Assembly (NCBI RefSeq): GCF_900240945.1
Contig: NZ_OESG01000014.1
Coordinates: 2,446,733-2,510,732, forward strand
From: Mycobacterium sp. 3519A
GTDB lineage: Bacteria > Actinomycetota > Actinomycetes > Mycobacteriales > Mycobacteriaceae
Length of the DNA: 64,000 nucleotides
Direction: 5' to 3'
Position numbers and translations under genes: made by a program. Shown here one piece after another: positions 60,241 to 64,000 of this stretch. The first letter of the stretch is position 1. Each line of letters starts with the position of its first letter. A model generated the notes under the pieces. It was not told where the DNA came from. It did no database searches and saw nothing but the letters and a program-made list of their open reading frames with translations.

Positions 60241-61593
60241 ATGGCTGCGCTGTCAGCGGTGGTCTTCTCGCTCAGCTGGTGGTTGGGCCTGTACCTGCTG
60301 GCCCGTGACCCACGCAAACCCGTCCTCGTACTGGCCGCGGTCGGGCTGACCAGTTTCGCGTGCGTGGTCGCGCTCGACGCGGTCCGGGTGACCAGCGGCG
60401 TGACCGCGCTGAGCAGCGTCGAGATCTACCTTGTCGCGGTGCCAGGGATCGCGTGGTTCGCCGTGCTGCTCGAACTGTGCCGCCCGTCAGATAGGTGGCG
60501 CAGCCGGGCCGGCGAGATCACGCTCGTGGCCGGTGTCGGCGCCGTCACGTTGTTTGGTGCCGTGATGGCGGGCAATGTCGACGGCCCGGTGCGGTTCGGC
60601 CACTGGGTGATGTTCGCCGCGATCTCGGTGTCGACGCTGGGCGCCATGATCGTGGCGGTGTTGCAGCGCGCGCCGGGTCGGATCATGGGCTTCGTCGTGA
60701 TCGGCACGCTGTTCTTCGCGCTCGCCAATGCGATCGTCGTGATCCCGCTGGGTCTGGTGCCGAGCTGGATCGCGTTGGCGTCCACGGGGTTCGACGTCGG
60801 AGTGCTCGGGTTGGCCGTCGCGATGTGGGACGCATTCGACGAGGGGCAGGCGCTACGCGCGGACATGCTGAGGTCATTCGTGGCGACGGCCGTGGTGGCG
60901 CTGCTGTTCGGCGGGCAACTCTTGATCGGGCTGGCGGTATCGGATCAGCACACGGCGTTGACGGTGCTGCTATTCACCAGCCTCGGCATCGCGATCGCGA
61001 TCAACGTGCTTGCCGATCCGCTGGCGGGGCTGCTGGACCGGGTGACATTCTCCCGCTCGCCCGGGCTGCGGGCCGACCGTGCCGCGCTGCGGGATGCGGA
61101 AGCTGCGTTGCCGCGACGTTCGGCCAGCCCACTCGACGACGTCGACGACGAGACCTTCGTCCGGCTGACCCGCCGCGCGCTGGGTCACTACGGCGACCTG
61201 TCCAAGCTCGTCGCCAGCCCGCTGACCGCGCTGCCGATCATCGACGAGCGACTGGCCGCCCGCGGCGCACCCGACGCGCCGCTCGAGCGGGCCAACGAGC
61301 TCAAGGCCCTGCTGGCCGACCGCATCGCCCGCCTCAAGCCGCGCGACGGCGGCGACTTCGGCACCACCGAACAGTGGCGGCACTACAACTCGCTGTACTT
61401 CCCGTACGTCGTCGGCGTGCGCGCCTATGCGCAGAACGCCACCGCCGCCGGGCTGGACCCGGTCGCGCGGCAGGCGTGGCAGTGGTTCGTCACCGAGGTG
61501 CCGCAGCGGTCGCTGCACAACTGGCAGAACGCCGCGGCCCGGCTGATCGCCGCCGATCTACGCGGCAACCTGGTGGCCGCGGAAAACCGCTGA
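60241..61593 (+). CDS. Polytopic membrane protein with cytoplasmic C-terminal domain, function unknown
   Basis: The 450-residue protein has eight predicted transmembrane helices in its first 265 residues (for example VEIYLVAVPGIAWFAVLLEL, FVVIGTLFFALANAIVVIPLGL, FVATAVVALLFGGQLLIGLAV), arranged like the sensory membrane part of some histidine kinases. The C-terminal 180 residues are helical, with DETFVRLTRRALGHYGDLSKLVASPL and WRHYNSLYFPYVVGVRAYAQN, and contain no kinase, cyclase or HTH motif. It starts 14 bp after the prenyl synthase stop and is probably in its operon, which hints at the envelope. I do not recognise the family. Confidence 0.7.
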   Translation: MAALSAVVFSLSWWLGLYLLARDPRKPVLVLAAVGLTSFACVVALDAVRVTSGVTALSSVEIYLVAVPGIAWFAVLLELCRPSDRWRSRAGEITLVAGVGAVTLFGAVMAGNVDGPVRFGHWVMFAAISVSTLGAMIVAVLQRAPGRIMGFVVIGTLFFALANAIVVIPLGLVPSWIALASTGFDVGVLGLAVAMWDAFDEGQALRADMLRSFVATAVVALLFGGQLLIGLAVSDQHTALTVLLFTSLGIAIAINVLADPLAGLLDRVTFSRSPGLRADRAALRDAEAALPRRSASPLDDVDDETFVRLTRRALGHYGDLSKLVASPLTALPIIDERLAARGAPDAPLERANELKALLADRIARLKPRDGGDFGTTEQWRHYNSLYFPYVVGVRAYAQNATAAGLDPVARQAWQWFVTEVPQRSLHNWQNAAARLIAADLRGNLVAAENR

Positions 61594-61718
61594 CTCCGGC
61601 TGGTTAGGTCACTCCTCCTCGGGCTCGTTCCTCGCCCGCATTGTCGTGACCTGCGGTTGGCAGTAGCTGGCAGCGTCCGGCGTCGATCTGGCAGTGGGTT
61701 CTGAGCAGTCTCGAAGCC

Positions 61719-62150
61719 ATGACCGCAATCAACACCCGCCCGGTCCGGGAAACTCGGCCGAATGTCGCCGCCGCTGCGGCTCCAGGCGATTCTCTGCTGC
61801 GCTTCGCCCTCCGCGCCGACGCGACCCTGTGCGCCGGCCTGGGCTTGCTCGTCGCGATGGCGGCCGATCCGCTGTCGCGGCTGTCCGGTCTGTCATCCAC
61901 GTCGGAATTCATCGGCGGCGCGGCGTTGGTGGTGTACGGCGCGGCGCTGTATCTGGCCGCAGGCCTGCCCCACGTCCGACGCGTCGGCGTCGGCGTGCTC
62001 GCAGGCAACGTCGCGTTCGCGATCGTCGTCACCGTCGTCCTGGTCGCGGGATGGCTGCCGCTGACCGAATTCGGCGTGGTGGCGACGGCGGCGTTCACCG
62101 TCGTCACCCTCGGCTTCGCCTACGCCCAGTACCTCGGAGTGCGCGCGTAA
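61719..62150 (+). CDS. Four-helix membrane protein, paralog of 62243-62650
   Basis: The 143-residue protein has four transmembrane helices after a 25-residue N-terminus; the first helix begins SLLRFALRADATLCAGLGLL, closely matching the next gene (SFLRFALRADATCSGLMGI). No catalytic motif is visible. The ATG at 61719 has a weak upstream site. It lies 126 bp downstream of the unknown membrane protein. The pair probably arose by tandem duplication. Confidence 0.75.
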   Translation: MTAINTRPVRETRPNVAAAAAPGDSLLRFALRADATLCAGLGLLVAMAADPLSRLSGLSSTSEFIGGAALVVYGAALYLAAGLPHVRRVGVGVLAGNVAFAIVVTVVLVAGWLPLTEFGVVATAAFTVVTLGFAYAQYLGVRA

Positions 62151-62242
62151 CTCCGTCACGGACTGGTCCGGAGCCGCCGTTGTAAGAGGTTGCTTCGTCG
62201 GCTCCGGAACGGTCGCCCCACCCACCCACGAAAGGAAGTTGC

Positions 62243-62650
62243 ATGACCGCCATCTCCGTGAACCGCACCGGCACGACCGACTCGTTTCTGCGCTTCGCCC
62301 TGCGCGCCGACGCCACCTGCAGCGGGCTGATGGGCATCGCCGGTATCCCGCTCGCAGGCTGGCTCGCCGAAGTGTCCGGCACCACCAAGGCGTTCGAGTA
62401 CTCGATGAGCGCCTTCTTCATCGCGTTCGCCATCGGTGTATTCGCCGTCGCCGCAATGCCTTCGGTGAAACGAGCCGGCATCGTGATCGCCACGGGCAAC
62501 CTGCTGTACACGGTCGGCACCGTCGTCTTCGTGCTCGCCGACGTCTTCCCGCTGACCGCGACGGGCATCGTGCTGACGCTCGCGGCAGGTGTCTACACGC
62601 TGGTGATGGCGGAGTTGCAGTACACCGGCTGGCGCCGCGCCAAGGCGTAA
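62243..62650 (+). CDS. Four-helix membrane protein, paralog of 61719-62150
   Basis: The 135-residue protein shares the N-terminal pattern FLRFALRADAT and four-helix layout with the preceding gene. AAAGGAAG lies 4-5 nt before the ATG. Downstream, within 40 bp, begins an IS30-family element, so any genes that followed in the ancestor may be displaced beyond the window. Function unknown. Confidence 0.78.
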   Translation: MTAISVNRTGTTDSFLRFALRADATCSGLMGIAGIPLAGWLAEVSGTTKAFEYSMSAFFIAFAIGVFAVAAMPSVKRAGIVIATGNLLYTVGTVVFVLADVFPLTATGIVLTLAAGVYTLVMAELQYTGWRRAKA

Positions 62651-62687
62651 GCCGTCCAATGGCCACTTATGGCACGGTTTCTCGCCT

Positions 62688-63992
62688 CAGGTTCAAGGGG
62701 TGATTGCAACGGCTCCTAGCTGAGGAGTTGTTGATGCGTCCGTCGCGTTATGCCTGTGTTGGTCGTCAGTTCTGGGGTCATGTCGGCGATGGCACGTCGG
62801 TGGTGGAGGCGGCGCAGGCAGTCGGTGTGTCGGTGCGCACCGGCTGGCGCTGGTTTGCCGATGCTGGCGGGGTGAGACCCAAATTTCCTGATGAGACCGG
62901 TGTGCGGAAGTGGTCGCGGCTGGGCGAAGACGAACGTAACGAAATTCAAGACGGCATTGCCAGAGGGGAAAGCATTCGGCAGATCGGCAGGCGGCTGGGC
63001 CGCCCGGCCTCGACGGTCATGCGTGAGATCGACCGAAACGCGTTCTGCCGTGGACGATATCGTTCGCGGTACCGGTTCGGGGCGCAACGGCACGGCGGCT
63101 GGGATGCCACGCCGAGGTATCGGGCCGGCGTCGCACAGGCGCGTGCTCACGCGCGGGCTCGACGCCCGAAACCGCGCAAGCTGGCCACCAATGAACGGTT
63201 GCACCTTGAGGTGCAGAATCGGCTGCTAGACGACCACAGTCCTCAACAGATCGCCAACCGGCTGCCGATCGAATTTCCCGACGATGCGGAGATGCGGGTG
63301 TCCCACGAGACCATCTATCAGTCGATCTACGTGCAGGGTAAAGGAAATCTGCGCCGTGAGCTGCACAAATGTCTACGCACTGGGCGGGCGTTGCGCAAGC
63401 CTCAACGACGCGGTAACCAGCGCCGAGGGCAAATCCGCGACATGGTCAACATCAGCGAGCGTCCACCGGAGGTCGAAGACCGTGCCGTACCCGGCCACTG
63501 GGAAGGTGACCTGATCATGGGTAGCACCGCATCGGGTTCGGCGATCGGCACCGTGGTCGAACGCATGACTCGGTTCGTGCTGCTGCTGCATCTGCCTGAC
63601 GACCACGGTGCCCTGGCAGTGCAAGAGGCCATCGTCGCGAAAATGGCTCAGCTGCCGGCGATTCTGCGTAAGACACTGACCTGGGATCAAGGCAAAGAGA
63701 TGGCCAATCACGCCGCTATCGCCGCAGCGACGGAATTAGATATCTACTTCTGTGATCCGCACTCACCATGGCAGCGCGGGACCAACGAGAACACCAACGG
63801 ACTGCTGCGCCAATACTTTGCTAAAGGCACCGACTTGTCGATCTTCCCGGCAGACTATCTGGACTACGTCGCCGCCAAGCTCAACAACCGGCCCCGGCAA
63901 ACCCTGAGCTGGAAGACCCCAGCCGAAACCCTCGACGAACTACTCTCAAACCCGTCAAAACCACCCGCTGTTGCAATCACAGCGTGAAACCG
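62688..63992 (+). mobile_element. IS30-family insertion sequence
   Basis: Imperfect terminal inverted repeats of about 26 bp lie at 62688-62713 and 63967-63992 (20 of 26 positions match; core TGATTGCAAC facing GTTGCAATCA). They enclose one transposase gene. The length of 1.3 kb is somewhat larger than classical IS30. The exact outer ends and target duplication are uncertain because the right end is 8 bp from the window edge. Confidence 0.75.
62734..63987 (+). CDS. IS30-family transposase
   Basis: The 417-residue protein has an N-terminal helix-turn-helix region (VVEAAQAVGVSVRTGWRWF), a second IS30-type HTH (IRQIGRRLGRPASTVMREIDRN) and the DDE catalytic core: Asp in GHWEGDLIMG, Asp in TWDQGKEM and Glu in RGTNENTNGLLRQYF. 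All three catalytic residues are present and the frame is intact, so the element may be active. I chose the ATG at 62734 with GAGGAG 6 nt upstream; a TTG start at 62704 would lie in the terminal repeat. The stop falls inside the right terminal repeat. Confidence 0.92.
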   Translation: MRPSRYACVGRQFWGHVGDGTSVVEAAQAVGVSVRTGWRWFADAGGVRPKFPDETGVRKWSRLGEDERNEIQDGIARGESIRQIGRRLGRPASTVMREIDRNAFCRGRYRSRYRFGAQRHGGWDATPRYRAGVAQARAHARARRPKPRKLATNERLHLEVQNRLLDDHSPQQIANRLPIEFPDDAEMRVSHETIYQSIYVQGKGNLRRELHKCLRTGRALRKPQRRGNQRRGQIRDMVNISERPPEVEDRAVPGHWEGDLIMGSTASGSAIGTVVERMTRFVLLLHLPDDHGALAVQEAIVAKMAQLPAILRKTLTWDQGKEMANHAAIAAATELDIYFCDPHSPWQRGTNENTNGLLRQYFAKGTDLSIFPADYLDYVAAKLNNRPRQTLSWKTPAETLDELLSNPSKPPAVAITA

Positions 63993-64000
63993 CCCGCGAT

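Overview
The window is high-GC actinobacterial DNA and almost certainly comes from a non-tuberculous, fast-growing type mycobacterium (Mycolicibacterium-like). The evidence is a run of mycobacterial families (mca, pra, lpqV, EmbR-type SARP-FHA regulator, DUF732, DUF4307, PGRS-like Gly-rich repeats), many GTG starts, and gene order from about 21.8 kb to 60.2 kb that follows the M. tuberculosis block I remember as Rv1059-Rv1086. The correspondence to Rv numbers is from memory of family and order, not from a search.

Layout. 0-4.4 kb: two TetR regulators meeting tail to tail, and a minus-strand operon of an NDP-forming acyl-CoA synthetase, an acyl-CoA dehydrogenase and tetR, headed by a near-perfect operator palindrome. 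4.9-6.0 kb: a beta-propeller protein. 6.1-8.3 kb: a CitA/DcuS-type two-component system. 8.4-11.5 kb: a small DUF2510 membrane protein, a frameshifted alpha/beta hydrolase and an atypical stretch carrying a nuclease-like gene. 11.7-13.1 kb: dctA, a likely client of the two-component system. 13.2-16.2 kb: a TetR/SDR/SDR cassette bracketed by two paralogous small secreted proteins. 16.3-20.9 kb: SCP-x type thiolase, DUF732 protein, EmbR-like regulator, and an SDR/metallo-beta-lactamase operon divergent from a LysR regulator. 21.8-25.9 kb: an NAD(P)-binding protein behind a perfect KstR-type box, a bicupin, and an SDR/ADH pair.

25.9-43.9 kb holds conserved backbone: class II amidotransferase, secreted HAD phosphatase, two convergent patatins, lpqV, a PGRS-like protein without a PE domain, cysteine dioxygenase with rhodanese, a membrane hydrolase, echA8/echA9, a Bax-inhibitor-like protein, a DUF559 protein flanked by two hairpins, fadA3, an exported SGNH hydrolase, lipU and cbs. 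44-50 kb: pra, an extra Pro-rich membrane protein, a second RDD protein and three catabolic or redox genes lie between pra and metB. 50-60 kb: metB, a permease, a GPP34 protein, greA with a structured leader, mca, a DUF255 protein, a hemolysin III family protein and a short-chain Z-prenyl diphosphate synthase. 60-64 kb: a membrane protein of unknown role, two tandem paralogous four-helix membrane proteins, and an IS30-family element at the right edge.

Main themes are lipid and CoA-ester metabolism, sulfur amino-acid metabolism and thiol protection (cbs, metB, cysteine dioxygenase, rhodanese, mca), and cell-envelope proteins. I found no tRNA, rRNA or CRISPR array. No clearly new multi-gene system stands out. 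The best leads are the greA leader with mutually exclusive hairpins, the hairpin-flanked DUF559 gene, the terminator-like pra relic at 44.8 kb, a candidate ATT start codon and several clean operators.
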